A stretch of 64,000 nucleotides of DNA, taken from Massilia sp. PDC64. Its GTDB lineage: Bacteria > Pseudomonadota > Gammaproteobacteria > Burkholderiales > Burkholderiaceae_D. The notes beneath the pieces were generated by a model. That model was not told the origin of the DNA, ran no database searches, and worked only from the letters and a program-made list of their open reading frames with translations. The position numbers and the translations under genes are program-made. This document shows positions 1 through 11,358 of this stretch, piece after piece. Location of the stretch: contig NZ_FMZS01000001.1 in NCBI RefSeq assembly GCF_900101265.1, positions 930,001 to 994,000 of the forward strand. Direction: 5' to 3'. How positions within the stretch are numbered: the stretch's first letter is position 1; every line of letters begins with the position of its first letter.

Positions 1-803
1 CACAGCTGCGGGTTTTCCATCTTGATCGTGTTGATCAGGTCGATGCCGAAGTTGCAGTGCATCGACTCGTCGCGCAGGATGTACTGGTACTGCTCGGCGG
101 CGCCCGTCATCTTGTTCTGGCGGCCCAGCGCGAGGATCTGCGTGAAGCCGACGTAGAAGAACAGGCCTTCCATCAGGCAAGCAAACACGATGATCGAGCG
201 CAGCAGCTTCTGGTCGTTTTCCAGCGTGCCGGTGTGGAACGTCGGATCGTTGATGACTTCGATGAACGGGATCAGGAACTGGTCCTTGTCGCGGATCGAC
301 GGGATCTCGTTGTAGGCGTTGAAGATTTCCTTCTCGTCCAGGCCCAGCGATTCCACGATGTACTGGTAGGCGTGCGTATGGATCGCTTCCTCGAACGCCT
401 GGCGCAGCAGGTACTGGCGGCATTCCGGCGCCGTGATGTGGCGGTAGGTGCCCAGCACGATGTTGTTGGCGGCCAGCGAGTCGGCGGTCACGAAGAAGCC
501 CAGGTTGCGCTTGACGATGCGGCGCTCGTCTTCCGTCAGGCCGTTCGGGTTCTTCCACAGTTCGATGTCGCGCTGCATGTTCACTTCCTGCGGCATCCAG
601 TGGTTCGCGCAGCCGGCCAGGTATTTGTCCCACGCCCACTTGTACTTGAACGGTACGAGCTGGTTGACGTCGGTCTTGGCGTTGATGATGCGCTTGTCGT
701 CCGCGTTCACGCGCTTGGCGACGTCGGCAGCGCTCACTTCGGGGTTGGCAGAGGTAACGGGCGCCGGTGCGGCGGTCGGTTCATCGTCCCATGACAGAGC
801 CAT
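1..803 (-). CDS. nrdB: Ribonucleotide reductase class Ia beta subunit (partial)
   Basis: This is the N-terminal 267 residues of the radical-generating small subunit of class Ia ribonucleotide reductase. It works with NrdA in the cytoplasm to make deoxyribonucleotides. The diiron ligand segments are visible: [10 protein letters not shown] around residue 145 and [10 protein letters not shown] near the cut end, where the gene runs off the left edge. The ATG at 801-803 opens a short Ala/Pro-rich lead-in before the conserved helical core. It lies 85 bp downstream of nrdA in the same direction and is probably co-transcribed with it. Family assignment is secure. The C-terminal tail that docks into NrdA is outside the window. 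Confidence 0.97.
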   Translation of the reverse strand, partial: MALSWDDEPTAAPAPVTSANPEVSAADVAKRVNADDKRIINAKTDVNQLVPFKYKWAWDKYLAGCANHWMPQEVNMQRDIELWKNPNGLTEDERRIVKRNLGFFVTADSLAANNIVLGTYRHITAPECRQYLLRQAFEEAIHTHAYQYIVESLGLDEKEIFNAYNEIPSIRDKDQFLIPFIEVINDPTFHTGTLENDQKLLRSIIVFACLMEGLFFYVGFTQILALGRQNKMTGAAEQYQYILRDESMHCNFGIDLINTIKMENPQL

Positions 804-833
804 GATGTTTTTCCTTCTTGAATTCTTTTAGCG

Positions 834-859
834 GCATCGCCCGGGAAGCCGGGCGATGC
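834..859 (-). other. Perfect 11-bp stem-loop between nrdA and nrdB
   Basis: GCATCGCCCGG, a GAAG loop, then CCGGGCGATGC form a perfect GC-rich hairpin inside the 85-bp nrdA-nrdB spacer. No U-tract follows on the minus strand, so it is not a standard intrinsic terminator. It could be an mRNA processing or stability element, or could partly attenuate nrdB. The structure is seen and its role is inferred. Confidence 0.6.
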
Positions 860-888
860 GTGGTTACGTTAAGGGTCTAATCTACCAA

Positions 889-3798
<2,910 letters not shown>

Positions 3799-4236
3799 TG
3801 AGCCTCCCAGCATTGGCGTCACTGACTGCCACCGCCTTCACGAATTAGGTAGATATGGACCCCTCGGAATGAATCCAGGGAAAGCTGCCAACTCAGCAAA
3901 ATTGGCAACTCGATAACTTTCTGCCGATAAAAAATAGGAGCGGCAATGTTGAGAAAAAAAGCTTCGCGCCCCTACTCAGCCTGTTCGGCATTAAGGCCGT
4001 TGACCACTAGATGTAGTAGACAACGGCCTTACAGACCTAATTGTAGTCGATGTCCGCGATTTTTATGAGCTCTGCCAGTAAGATTTTTTTCTTGACATCG
4101 ATCAGTGCCGATACCTGAAGCCTCCACGGCGAAGTGAGCACTAACATTGATTTTGTGGCGCGATTTGCGCTGCTTACTTATCGTGCAAAATCCGGCGTTT
4201 TGGCATTGCTGCGTTGGCGAAAAGACCACGCCCGGC
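3799..4236. other. 438-bp leader of nrdAB without a gene
   Basis: This spacer between nrdA and pilR is more AT-rich than its surroundings and has no convincing coding region. An 88-codon minus-strand frame at 4029-4295 overlaps the end of pilR and looks spurious. The spacer carries the two NrdR-like boxes described separately and an imperfect inverted repeat GCCAA/TTGGC near 3888-3907. A TACAAT on the minus strand (4040-4045), inside the distal box, is the best -10 candidate for nrdA, but no good -35 accompanies it. A TTGACA at 4092-4097 on the plus strand has no -10 partner. Confidence 0.6.
3993..4047 (-). promoter_or_regulatory. Tandem NrdR-like boxes, one inside a 38-bp palindrome
   Basis: Two dyads of the NrdR type lie exactly 30 bp apart, three helical turns. 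ACTA-gatg-TAGT is at 4006-4017 and CCTA-attg-TAGT at 4036-4047. The known NrdR box has a CTA-N4-TAG core and normally occurs as such a pair near nrd promoters. The first box is also the exact centre of a larger palindrome with perfect 10-bp arms, AAGGCCGTTG (3993-4002) and CAACGGCCTT (4021-4030). The position 195-250 bp before nrdA fits repression of nrdAB by NrdR. Nothing here shows binding. Confidence 0.7.
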
Positions 4237-5652
4237 TCACGGTTCCGGCGCGTGGATATCCAGTTTCTGCATCTGGTAGCGTAACTGTCGGACACTGATG
4301 CCGAGCAGGCTCGCCGCCTGCGTGCGGTTGAACTGGGTCTGGTTCAGCGCGCGCAGGATGATGTCGCGCTCGACCTGGCTCAGGTAGTCCGGCAGGTTGC
4401 TCGGGAGCGCGTCGTCGACCGGCGGCGGCGGTGGCGGCGCGTCCGGTTCGCGTTCCGGTTCTGCCGCCGCCGGTGGCGGCGCCACGACGGCCGCATCGCC
4501 CAGCTTCGCGCCCTTCAGCAGCAGGTCGCCCACTTCGATCACGCCGTCGTCGGCAAACGCGAGCGCGCGTTCCAGCACGTTTTCCAGCTCACGCACGTTG
4601 CCCGGGAACGCGTAGCCGCGCAGCGCGTCCAGCACACCGGGCCCCAGTCTCGCCCCGCCCGGCCCGGCCAGGCGCGCGAGGATCGCATCCACCAGCAGCG
4701 GCAGGTCGTCCAGGCGCTCGCGCAGCGGCGGCAACGTCAGTTCGATGACATTCAGGCGGTAGAACAGGTCCTGGCGGAAGCTGCCGTTCTCCACGCACTT
4801 CGCGAGATCCTTGTGCGTGGCGCTGATGATGCGCACGTCGACCGGTTCCTCGACCGTGGCGCCGATCTTGCGCACGCGCCGCTCCTGGATCGCGCGCAGC
4901 AGCTTCACCTGCATCGCGAGCGGCAGGTCCGCCACCTCGTCGAGCATCAGCGTGCCGCCGTTGGCGGCCTGGAAGAAGCCGTCGCGCTCGTCGTTCGCGC
5001 CCGTGAAGGCGCCCTTGCGGTAGCCAAAGAACTCCGCCTCCATCAGCGCCTCGGGGATCGCGCCGCAGTTCACGGCGACGAACGGCTTGCCGGCGCGCGC
5101 GCCCTGGGCGTGGATCTCGCGCGCGGCCAGCTCCTTGCCGCTGCCGGATTCGCCGTTGATGGCGATCGGCGCCTGCGACCGGGCCAGCCGCGCGATCTGC
5201 GCGCGGAGCGCCTGCATCGCGGGCGATTGCCCGATCAGGCGCGACGGGCCTGCGGCCTGGCTGGCGGCCGGCGCGGCTGCCGGGTCGGACAGTTTCAAGG
5301 CCGAGCGCACCATCGCGCGCAAATCGTCCAGCACGACGGGCTTCGAGACGTAGTCGAACGCCCCGGCCTTCAGCGCCACGACGGCATTCTCGGCGCTGCC
5401 GTACGCGGTGATCACGGCGATGGGCGTGCATTTATGATGGGCCGCGACCTCGCGCACCAGTTCCAGGCCTAGGCCGTCGGGCAGGCGCATGTCCGTCAGC
5501 ACCAGCGCATAGGATTTCTGCCCCAGCAGGGTGCGTGCTTCGCGGACGGTCGCGGCGCTGTCCACGTCGAGCCCCATCTTGAGCAGGGTGATCTCGAGCA
5601 GCTCGCGCAGGTCGGGTTCGTCGTCGACCACCAGGATGCGGGGAGAGCTCAT
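4237..5652 (-). CDS. pilR: PilR-type sigma-54 response regulator
   Basis: This is a 471-residue NtrC-family activator. The order is a receiver domain with phospho-acceptor Asp54 in VLTDMR and the KP motif near residue 104, a linker, an AAA+ sigma-54 domain with Walker A GESGSGKE and the sigma-54-contacting loop GAFTGA, then a Fis-type helix-turn-helix at the end. A Pro-rich stretch (PPPPPP) separates the last two. It follows the kinase gene pilS by 18 bp in the same direction, so the two form one unit. PilSR controls type IV pilin transcription in related bacteria. No pilus genes are present in this window, so the target is inferred from family and partner. Confidence 0.9.
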   Translation of the reverse strand: MSSPRILVVDDEPDLRELLEITLLKMGLDVDSAATVREARTLLGQKSYALVLTDMRLPDGLGLELVREVAAHHKCTPIAVITAYGSAENAVVALKAGAFDYVSKPVVLDDLRAMVRSALKLSDPAAAPAASQAAGPSRLIGQSPAMQALRAQIARLARSQAPIAINGESGSGKELAAREIHAQGARAGKPFVAVNCGAIPEALMEAEFFGYRKGAFTGANDERDGFFQAANGGTLMLDEVADLPLAMQVKLLRAIQERRVRKIGATVEEPVDVRIISATHKDLAKCVENGSFRQDLFYRLNVIELTLPPLRERLDDLPLLVDAILARLAGPGGARLGPGVLDALRGYAFPGNVRELENVLERALAFADDGVIEVGDLLLKGAKLGDAAVVAPPPAAAEPEREPDAPPPPPPVDDALPSNLPDYLSQVERDIILRALNQTQFNRTQAASLLGISVRQLRYQMQKLDIHAPEP

Positions 5653-5670
5653 GCCTATCTTTCCGAGTAG

Positions 5671-7353
5671 TTAGATGGATGCGCCGAACGTGATCACGAA
5701 GCGGCCGCTGGCCTCGCCCATGCCGTCGGGCGCGCCGGGCCGCACGTCCTCGGTGCGGTATTCGTAGTCGAGCATCGCGCCGTTGTTCAGGCACAGCTCG
5801 CGCGCCAGGTACAGGCCGAGGCCCGTGCCCTTGCTCGACGTCGTATAAAACGGTTCGAACAAATGCGCCCGCACTTCCGGCGTGATCCCGGGGCCGTCGT
5901 CCTGCACGTGCAATTCCATGCGGCCCGTCGCGTCGAGCACCGGGACCACGCGGATGCTGGCCGGCTTGCCGCTCGCGTAGCGGATCGCGTTGCCGAGCAA
6001 ATTCACCAGCACTTCGCGCAGGTGCAGGCCGTCGAAGCGCACGGACCGGCCGCCCGCATCGCCCACCCACACTATATCATCGGCCAATCCGTGCATTTCC
6101 GTGAACTCGGCGCGCAGCTCGGGCAGGAATTCGTCCAGCGCCACGGGCGTGCCGTTCGGCTGCACCTTGCGCGACAGTTTCAGGATGTCCTCGACCATGC
6201 GGTTCACGCGCACCACGTTGTCGTTCACGATGCGCAGCAAACGCGTTTCCGCCGGACCGTGCAGGTCCTCCGCCAGCAGCGACGTCGCATGCCCGATCGC
6301 GGACAGCGGATTCCTCACCTCGTGCGCGATGCTGGCCGTCAGGCGTCCCATCGACGCGAGCTTGAGTTGCTGCGCCTGGTTTTCGATGGCGCTCACGTCC
6401 TGCAGGAAGACGAGGCTGCGCTGGGCCGTGCCCTCCGGCGTGTCCACCCGCGCGAAGCGCAGCTTCAGGTGCACGGGCTGGTCGAGGCGGCCACGCACGG
6501 GGCCGTCCGTCTCGTGCCAGCGCTTGACGGTGACGTAGCCGCCCGCCGCCGATCCGTCCATGCCGTGGCCGACCCACGCCGCGAAGCGCTGCGCGACCGG
6601 TTCCAGCGCCGGCACGTCGGCCAACAGGAACGTGTTGCCGTCCTCGCCCGGCTGCGTTTCCAGCCCGAGCATGCGGCGCGCCGCCGGATTGCCGCCGAAG
6701 ACGGTGCCGTCGCGCCCCAGCACGAGGATGCCGTCGTCGACGTCGTCCACGACGATGCGGTAGATCGCCTGCTGGATGCGCAGGTCGGCACCGTGGCGCG
6801 CGGCCAGTTCCTCCTGCTTGATGAGGCGCGCGGCCAGGCGGTTCACCACCAGCACCACCGCGAAGAACGCGGCGCCGGTGAGTCCGGCCTGGGTCAGCGG
6901 CGGATCGTCGGCGCGCGTGAAGATCCCCCACGTGCTCTCGCCCAGCACGAACAGCGTGGCCAGCGCGGCCGAGAACAGGGCCAGCACCAGCGGCGCCAGG
7001 ATCGCGGCGCCCGCCAGCGGGAACAGGTACAGCAGCGCGAGGCCGCTGCGCATGCCGCCGGCGGCGAGGTACAGCAGCGAGATCGCGACGATGTCGACGA
7101 TGACCTGGACCGACAACTGCCACAGGAAGCGCCGCCGCCAGCGCTGGGCGACGACCGCGAACAGCAGCGCCGCCAGCACGTAGACGATGCACGTCTCGGC
7201 ATACGCGGTGCCGCCGACGCGGCCGCGCCGCACGTCGATCGACAGGTACAGCAGCAGCACGAACGCGATCACGATGCGCGTGACCGTGAGCGTTTGCAGC
7301 GAGCGCCAGAACGTCGAGCGCGACTCGGCGGAAAGCGGCAGCCAGGTCGCCAT
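5671..7353 (-). CDS. pilS: PilS-type sensor histidine kinase
   Basis: This is a 560-residue membrane kinase. About six hydrophobic segments fill residues 20-185. A PAS-like region follows (about 205-320), then the HisKA helix with the phospho-accepting His in SIAHEVRNPLS. The ATPase domain has an N box (NLLGNAIRYA), G1 (DDGPGI) and G2 (GTGLGLYLAREL). The architecture matches PilS, which senses conditions at the inner membrane and phosphorylates PilR. The ATG at 7351-7353 starts just before the first membrane helix. A much longer frame exists upstream but runs through the neighbouring small gene. The stop lies 18 bp before pilR. Confidence 0.92.
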   Translation of the reverse strand: MATWLPLSAESRSTFWRSLQTLTVTRIVIAFVLLLYLSIDVRRGRVGGTAYAETCIVYVLAALLFAVVAQRWRRRFLWQLSVQVIVDIVAISLLYLAAGGMRSGLALLYLFPLAGAAILAPLVLALFSAALATLFVLGESTWGIFTRADDPPLTQAGLTGAAFFAVVLVVNRLAARLIKQEELAARHGADLRIQQAIYRIVVDDVDDGILVLGRDGTVFGGNPAARRMLGLETQPGEDGNTFLLADVPALEPVAQRFAAWVGHGMDGSAAGGYVTVKRWHETDGPVRGRLDQPVHLKLRFARVDTPEGTAQRSLVFLQDVSAIENQAQQLKLASMGRLTASIAHEVRNPLSAIGHATSLLAEDLHGPAETRLLRIVNDNVVRVNRMVEDILKLSRKVQPNGTPVALDEFLPELRAEFTEMHGLADDIVWVGDAGGRSVRFDGLHLREVLVNLLGNAIRYASGKPASIRVVPVLDATGRMELHVQDDGPGITPEVRAHLFEPFYTTSSKGTGLGLYLARELCLNNGAMLDYEYRTEDVRPGAPDGMGEASGRFVITFGASI

Positions 7354-7361
7354 GCGGCGGC

Positions 7362-7655
7362 TTACCGGGCCTGCTGGTGCGCCTCGCGCGCGTGCGCCGT
7401 GCCGCAGTAATCGCGGCCATCGGCCCGCACGGCTTCCGACGCCGGGAAATACACGCCGCAATGGGCGCAGCACAGCATCGTCTCGGACTGGTCCTCGACC
7501 CGGCTCCATGCCTTGGCGTTGGCATTGCCGCCGGAGCTTGCCGGCGCCGGCCCGGCGGACGGGCCTTGTGCGCGCGCCAGCGCGGCGCGCAGTTTGCTGC
7601 GGATGGCTGCCACCACGAGGATGACGAGCGCAATCCAGAAAAGCAGTCGCGTCAT
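7362..7655 (-). CDS. PP0621-family small membrane-anchored zinc-ribbon-like protein
   Basis: This is a 97-residue protein with one N-terminal membrane helix (residues 3-18), a short Ala/Gly-rich linker and a C-terminal Cys/His cluster. The cluster holds CCAHCG and later YCGTAHA, which could bind a metal. The pattern and its place beside pilS resemble the uncharacterised PP0621 family. The start is fixed by the ATGA overlap with the upstream ccsA-like gene (ATG at 7653-7655). A longer in-frame reading has no conserved content. The stop is 8 bp before pilS, so this is one transcription unit. Function is unknown. Confidence 0.8.
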   Translation of the reverse strand: MTRLLFWIALVILVVAAIRSKLRAALARAQGPSAGPAPASSGGNANAKAWSRVEDQSETMLCCAHCGVYFPASEAVRADGRDYCGTAHAREAHQQAR

Positions 7656-8455
7656 ACGAACCCCCGGTGCAGAACGACTTCGAAAACGAACCGGCTGCCG
7701 ACGTAGGCCAGCGCCAGCGTGGCGAATCCCGCCAGCGTGAAGCGCAGCGCGGTCTTGCCGCGCCAGCCGCGCCAGCGGCGTCCGGCCAGCAGCGCGGCAA
7801 ACAGGAACCACGACAGCAGCGCGAAAAAGTTTTTATGGTCCCAGCGCAGCGCGCGGCCGAACAGCTGTTCGGAGAACACGATGCCCGACAGGACAGTGAG
7901 ACTGAGCAGGACGAACCCGATGCCGATCATGCGGAACAGCAGCCGCTCCATCGTGAGCAGCGCCGGCAACTGGTCGAGCGCGCCGGTGAACCAGCCCTTC
8001 TTTGCACTTTTCGTGTGCAAACGGGCTTCCTGCAACGCCATCAGCACGGCGTGGAACGCGGCGATCGTGAGCGTGCTGTACGCCGACACGGCGACCGCGA
8101 CGTGCCAGCCGAACGCGGGCGACTGGGCCTGGACGGGCATCAGGTTACCGGGGAACAGCGGCGGCAGGATGGCGGCGACGGCCGCGCACGGCATGACCAT
8201 GCGGCGCATGCCGTCCAGCGCGAAGTTGCGGTTTTCGATCCAGTACGCGGCGACGGAAATCCACAGCGCGGCCGACAGCATGAACGCGAAGCCGACGCGC
8301 AAGGTGCCGTTCGACACGATGTCCGGCCACAGCGCGGCGCCGTGCACGGCCCAGGCGACGGCAGTCACGGCCGAAATGGCCGCGCCCTGCCGCGACGGCA
8401 GCAGGGCACATACCGCGTACAGAATGGCCGCGGCGATGAATAGGGTGAGTTGCAT
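7652..8455 (-). CDS. CcsA/YpjD-like cytochrome c assembly family membrane protein
   Basis: This is a polytopic inner-membrane protein of 267 residues with about eight hydrophobic helices. It carries two family marks, GWHVAVAVSAYS in the middle and RWDHKNFFALLSW near the end. These resemble the histidine and WD segments of CcsA/ResC haem-handling proteins. In E. coli the homologue YpjD lies beside ffh and is not essential for cytochrome c maturation, so a direct role in haem attachment is not certain. The ATG at 8453-8455 was chosen because the earlier in-frame codons lack membrane or conserved features. The stop overlaps the next gene by four bases. Confidence 0.85.
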   Translation of the reverse strand: MQLTLFIAAAILYAVCALLPSRQGAAISAVTAVAWAVHGAALWPDIVSNGTLRVGFAFMLSAALWISVAAYWIENRNFALDGMRRMVMPCAAVAAILPPLFPGNLMPVQAQSPAFGWHVAVAVSAYSTLTIAAFHAVLMALQEARLHTKSAKKGWFTGALDQLPALLTMERLLFRMIGIGFVLLSLTVLSGIVFSEQLFGRALRWDHKNFFALLSWFLFAALLAGRRWRGWRGKTALRFTLAGFATLALAYVGSRFVFEVVLHRGFV

Positions 8456-8530
8456 ACGCGCGAGTCTACACCATACGGAATGGGCAAGAACAGGTTGGCT
8501 ATTTTTCAACGAATAACTACGGACGTCAAA

Positions 8531-8646
8531 GAGGCCTCGGAAACCGTAGCGAGCGGCCGCAGTTCGGGAGGAGAAGCGCAGCTGTACAAGCGTACAGCGA
8601 GCATCGCAGTCCCGAACTGCAACGCGCAGTAGGTTTACGAGGCCTC
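8531..8646. repeat. 116-bp nested palindromic element
   Basis: Three inverted repeats share one centre. The outer arms are GAGGCCTCGGAAACC (8531-8545) and GGTTTACGAGGCCTC (8632-8646), pairing at 14 of 15 positions. The middle arms GCAGTTCGGGA (8559-8569) and TCCCGAACTGC (8610-8620) are perfect. The inner arms GCTGTAC (8581-8587) and GTACAGC (8592-8598) close over AAGC. The right end meets the stop codon of the ABC ATPase gene. No U-run follows on either strand, so an ordinary terminator is unlikely. It may be a dispersed palindromic repeat or a structured RNA. No second copy is visible in this window. Confidence 0.85.
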
Positions 8647-9439
8647 AATCCACAGCGGCGGCCTTGATTTCGGCATCGTGATGCCGCTGCTGTTCCTCCA
8701 TCACCATGAGCCCCAGTTCGCGCTTGAGCGCATTGAACTCGGGCGCGGCCGGATCGCGCAGGCGCGGCAGGTCGACGAGGATGTCGCGCTTGATCGTGCC
8801 GGGCCGGTACGTCATCACGACGATGCGGTCGGCGAGGTAGATCGCTTCCTCGATGCTGTGCGTGACGAAGATGACGGTCTTCCTGAGTTCCGCCCACAGG
8901 CGCAGCAGCTCGTCCTGCAGGTTGCGCCGCGTGAGGGCGTCGAGCGCGCCGAACGGTTCGTCCATCAGCAGGATCGGCGAATCCAGCGCCAGCACGCGCG
9001 CGATCGCCACCCGCTGGCGCATGCCGCCGGACAGGTCCTTCGGATAGCGTTTCGCGAAATCCTCCAGCGACAGCAGTTTCAGGAGCTCGCCCACGCGCGC
9101 CTGGATCTGCGCGCGCGGCATGCCCTTGATCTCGAGGCCGAAGCTGACGTTCTGCTCCACCGTCATCCACGGGAACAGTGCATACTCCTGGAACACCATA
9201 CCCCGCTCCGGCCCGGGTCCGGCGACGGGCACGCCGTCGGCCAGCACCCGGCCGGACGTGGGCGGCGCGAAGCCGGCGATGGCGTTCAGCAGGGTCGACT
9301 TGCCGCAGCCGGACGGTCCCAGCAGGCAGACGAACTGGCCGTGGGGGATCTCGAGCGAGATGTCCTGCAGCGCGACCATGCGGCGACCGTCGCCGTCGAA
9401 CACTTTACTGACGTTGTCGATCACGATGTGTGCGGTCAT
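8645..9439 (-). CDS. ABC importer ATP-binding subunit (SsuB/TauB type)
   Basis: This 264-residue cytoplasmic ATPase powers the importer encoded by the next two genes. It shows Walker A GPSGCGKST (about residues 41-49), the signature LSGGMRQR, Walker B LLMDEPFGALD and the switch histidine in VTHSIEEA. The length and sequence type fit the nitrate/sulfonate/taurine group. The start ATG at 9437-9439 lies one base after the permease stop, suggesting coupled translation. The substrate cannot be fixed from the ATPase. Confidence 0.93.
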   Translation of the reverse strand: MTAHIVIDNVSKVFDGDGRRMVALQDISLEIPHGQFVCLLGPSGCGKSTLLNAIAGFAPPTSGRVLADGVPVAGPGPERGMVFQEYALFPWMTVEQNVSFGLEIKGMPRAQIQARVGELLKLLSLEDFAKRYPKDLSGGMRQRVAIARVLALDSPILLMDEPFGALDALTRRNLQDELLRLWAELRKTVIFVTHSIEEAIYLADRIVVMTYRPGTIKRDILVDLPRLRDPAAPEFNALKRELGLMVMEEQQRHHDAEIKAAAVD

Positions 9440-9440
9440 G

Positions 9441-10274
9441 TCAGTGCTCCAGGCCGCGGTGCCAGCGCAGCAGGTAGTTGTTCAATTTGTTCATGCCCGC
9501 GTCGATGGCCAGGCCCAGCAGGCCGATCGTGATCATGCCGGCGATGATCTTGTCCGACCAGAAGTATTCGCGTGCTTCGAGGATGCGGAAGCCGAGGCCG
9601 TTGTTCACGGCGATCATCTCGGACACGATCACGACGATGAACGCCGTGCCGATGCCGATGCGCATGCCGGTCAGGATGTACGGCACGGCCGCCGGCAGGA
9701 TCACGCGCAGGAACATCGTCGGCCCGCTCGCGCCCAGGTTGCGCGCGGCGCGCAAATAGATGCCGTCGACCTGGCGCACGCCTGCGATGGTGTTCATCAG
9801 CACGGGGAAGAAGGCGCCCAGCGCGATCAGGAAGATGGCGGGCGGGTTGCCGAGGCCGAACCACAGGATCGACAGCGGGATGTAGGCGATGGGCGGGATG
9901 GGGCGCAGCAGCTGGAACAGGGGATTGAGCCAGGCGTACGCGATGCGGCTCGCGCCCATGGACAATCCGATCGGCAGCGCGAGGCCGGCGCCGACAAGGA
10001 AGCCGACGATGACGCGGTACAGGCTGCCGAGGGCGTCGGTGATCAGTTCGCCGGACACCAGCCACGCGAGCCTCCCGCCGCCGTTGGCCTCGCGCCAGGT
10101 GCCGAAGTCCTGCAGCGGCAGCAGATACGCGACCCACTTGCGCCACACCTGCAGCGGCGACGGCAGGATGTTCTCGTTGACCCATCCCATGCTCGCCACC
10201 CACTGCCAGATCGCGATCGCGACGACCGGCACGACCAGGCCGATCGCGATGTCCTGCCACCTGCGTTTCACCAT
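9441..10274 (-). CDS. ABC importer permease (SsuC/TauC type)
   Basis: This 277-residue inner-membrane permease has about six helices. The cytoplasmic EAA-like loop that contacts the ATPase reads AARNLGASGPTMFLRVILPAA in abbreviated form (about residues 165-185). It forms the membrane channel with the upstream binding protein and downstream ATPase, all in one leftward operon. The ATG at 10272-10274 lies 19 bp after the binding-protein stop. Its type fits aliphatic sulfonate, taurine or nitrate importers, but the substrate is not determined. Confidence 0.92.
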   Translation of the reverse strand: MVKRRWQDIAIGLVVPVVAIAIWQWVASMGWVNENILPSPLQVWRKWVAYLLPLQDFGTWREANGGGRLAWLVSGELITDALGSLYRVIVGFLVGAGLALPIGLSMGASRIAYAWLNPLFQLLRPIPPIAYIPLSILWFGLGNPPAIFLIALGAFFPVLMNTIAGVRQVDGIYLRAARNLGASGPTMFLRVILPAAVPYILTGMRIGIGTAFIVVIVSEMIAVNNGLGFRILEAREYFWSDKIIAGMITIGLLGLAIDAGMNKLNNYLLRWHRGLEH

Positions 10275-10293
10275 GTGCGCTCCTCGGGATCGT

Positions 10294-11268
10294 TTACTTG
10301 ATGTTCAGGCTTTTCTTGGCCTCGTCCAGCAAATCGGTCTTGACCCAGTCCTTCGCCACCGGCGGCTTGGCCATGCGGCCGACACCCGTCTTGACCATGA
10401 TGTCGGTCGTGGTCTGGATGTGTTCCGGCGTGATGTCGTAGGTGTACGGCGAATTGCTGATCGCGTCGTCGAAGTCGTCCTTCGTGATCTGGCCCTTGAA
10501 CACGACTTCGCGCACGTATTTCTCGGCCAGCGCGCGGTCGCGGATGAAGGCGCTCGTGGCCATGACGAAGCAGCGCATGAATTTCTCGGCCACGGGGCGC
10601 TTCGTCGTGTAGAACTTTTCCGTCATGACCATCGTCCGCACCGGCTCGCCGATCGGCGTGTCGTACGGCTTCAGGACCTCGACGCCGAAGCCCTTGTTGA
10701 TCGCCTGCGACGACTGGGGTTCGGACTGCATCATGGCGTCGATGTTCTTGCCCAGCAGCGCCTGGTTGAGGTCGGCGTACGCCAGGTAGACGACCTGCAC
10801 GTCCTTGCCCGGCGCCGCGTCGGCGGTCAGGCCCGCCTTCTGCAGCTCGGCCATCAGCAGGACTTCCTGGATGCCGCCGCGCGTCACGCCCACCTTCTTG
10901 CCCTTCAGGTCCTTGACGCTCCTGACGTTGGCGTCCGCGCGCGCGACGAGGCGGGCGCCGCCCTTCGCGAAGCCGGCCACGACGTAGATCGGGGCGCCGC
11001 CCGCGCGGCCCGAGATCGCGGCCTCGGACGCCGTCGTGCCGACGTCGAGCTCACCCGCGATGATGGCCTGCATCACGTCCAGGCCCTTCGCGAAGATGCG
11101 TTCCTCGACCTTGATCCCGCACTTCGGCGCGATCTCCTTGATGTATGACACCGCGCCGTAGTGCGCGAATTTGAGGTTGCCGAGGCGGACCACGTCCTGC
11201 GCCTGGGCACCGCTCGCGGCCAGCAGCGCGGCGATGACGAGGGTCTTGCCGAACACGTGTGCTTTCAT
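10294..11268 (-). CDS. ABC importer periplasmic binding protein (NMT1/SsuA-like)
   Basis: This is a 324-residue exported binding protein. A signal peptide (KTLVIAALLAASGAQA, cleaved about residue 22) precedes a two-lobed fold of the NMT1/SsuA/TauA type, recognised by LGNLKFAHYG at the start and VKDLKGKKVGV in the middle. It is the first gene of the importer operon. The ATG at 11266-11268 was chosen because GGAGAG lies 8-13 bases upstream and the signal peptide starts there. Longer frames upstream add no exported features. No tau or ssu monooxygenase genes lie nearby, so the ligand is open. Confidence 0.9.
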   Translation of the reverse strand: MKAHVFGKTLVIAALLAASGAQAQDVVRLGNLKFAHYGAVSYIKEIAPKCGIKVEERIFAKGLDVMQAIIAGELDVGTTASEAAISGRAGGAPIYVVAGFAKGGARLVARADANVRSVKDLKGKKVGVTRGGIQEVLLMAELQKAGLTADAAPGKDVQVVYLAYADLNQALLGKNIDAMMQSEPQSSQAINKGFGVEVLKPYDTPIGEPVRTMVMTEKFYTTKRPVAEKFMRCFVMATSAFIRDRALAEKYVREVVFKGQITKDDFDDAISNSPYTYDITPEHIQTTTDIMVKTGVGRMAKPPVAKDWVKTDLLDEAKKSLNIK

Positions 11269-11329
11269 TGCCTGTCTCTCCGATTGGGGGGTGAAACTTT
11301 TATTGGAATGAACTGCGTGACGCCTCTGG

Positions 11330-11358
11330 AACATAAACTCGAAGCAATACATTGTCAA
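11330..11358 (-). promoter_or_regulatory. Sigma-70 promoter of the ABC importer operon
   Basis: On the minus strand a perfect -35 TTGACA (11358-11353) is followed after exactly 17 bp by TATGTT (11335-11330). The start codon of the binding-protein gene lies about 60 bp downstream. This is the clearest housekeeping promoter in the window. Confidence 0.82.

Noticed and set aside
4092..4097. Perfect TTGACA on the plus strand in the nrdA leader
   Set aside because: No -10 at 16-18 bp and no rightward gene follows.
4029..4295. 88-codon minus-strand frame in the nrdA leader
   Set aside because: It overlaps the end of pilR, has no ribosome site and no conserved features, and covers regulatory DNA.
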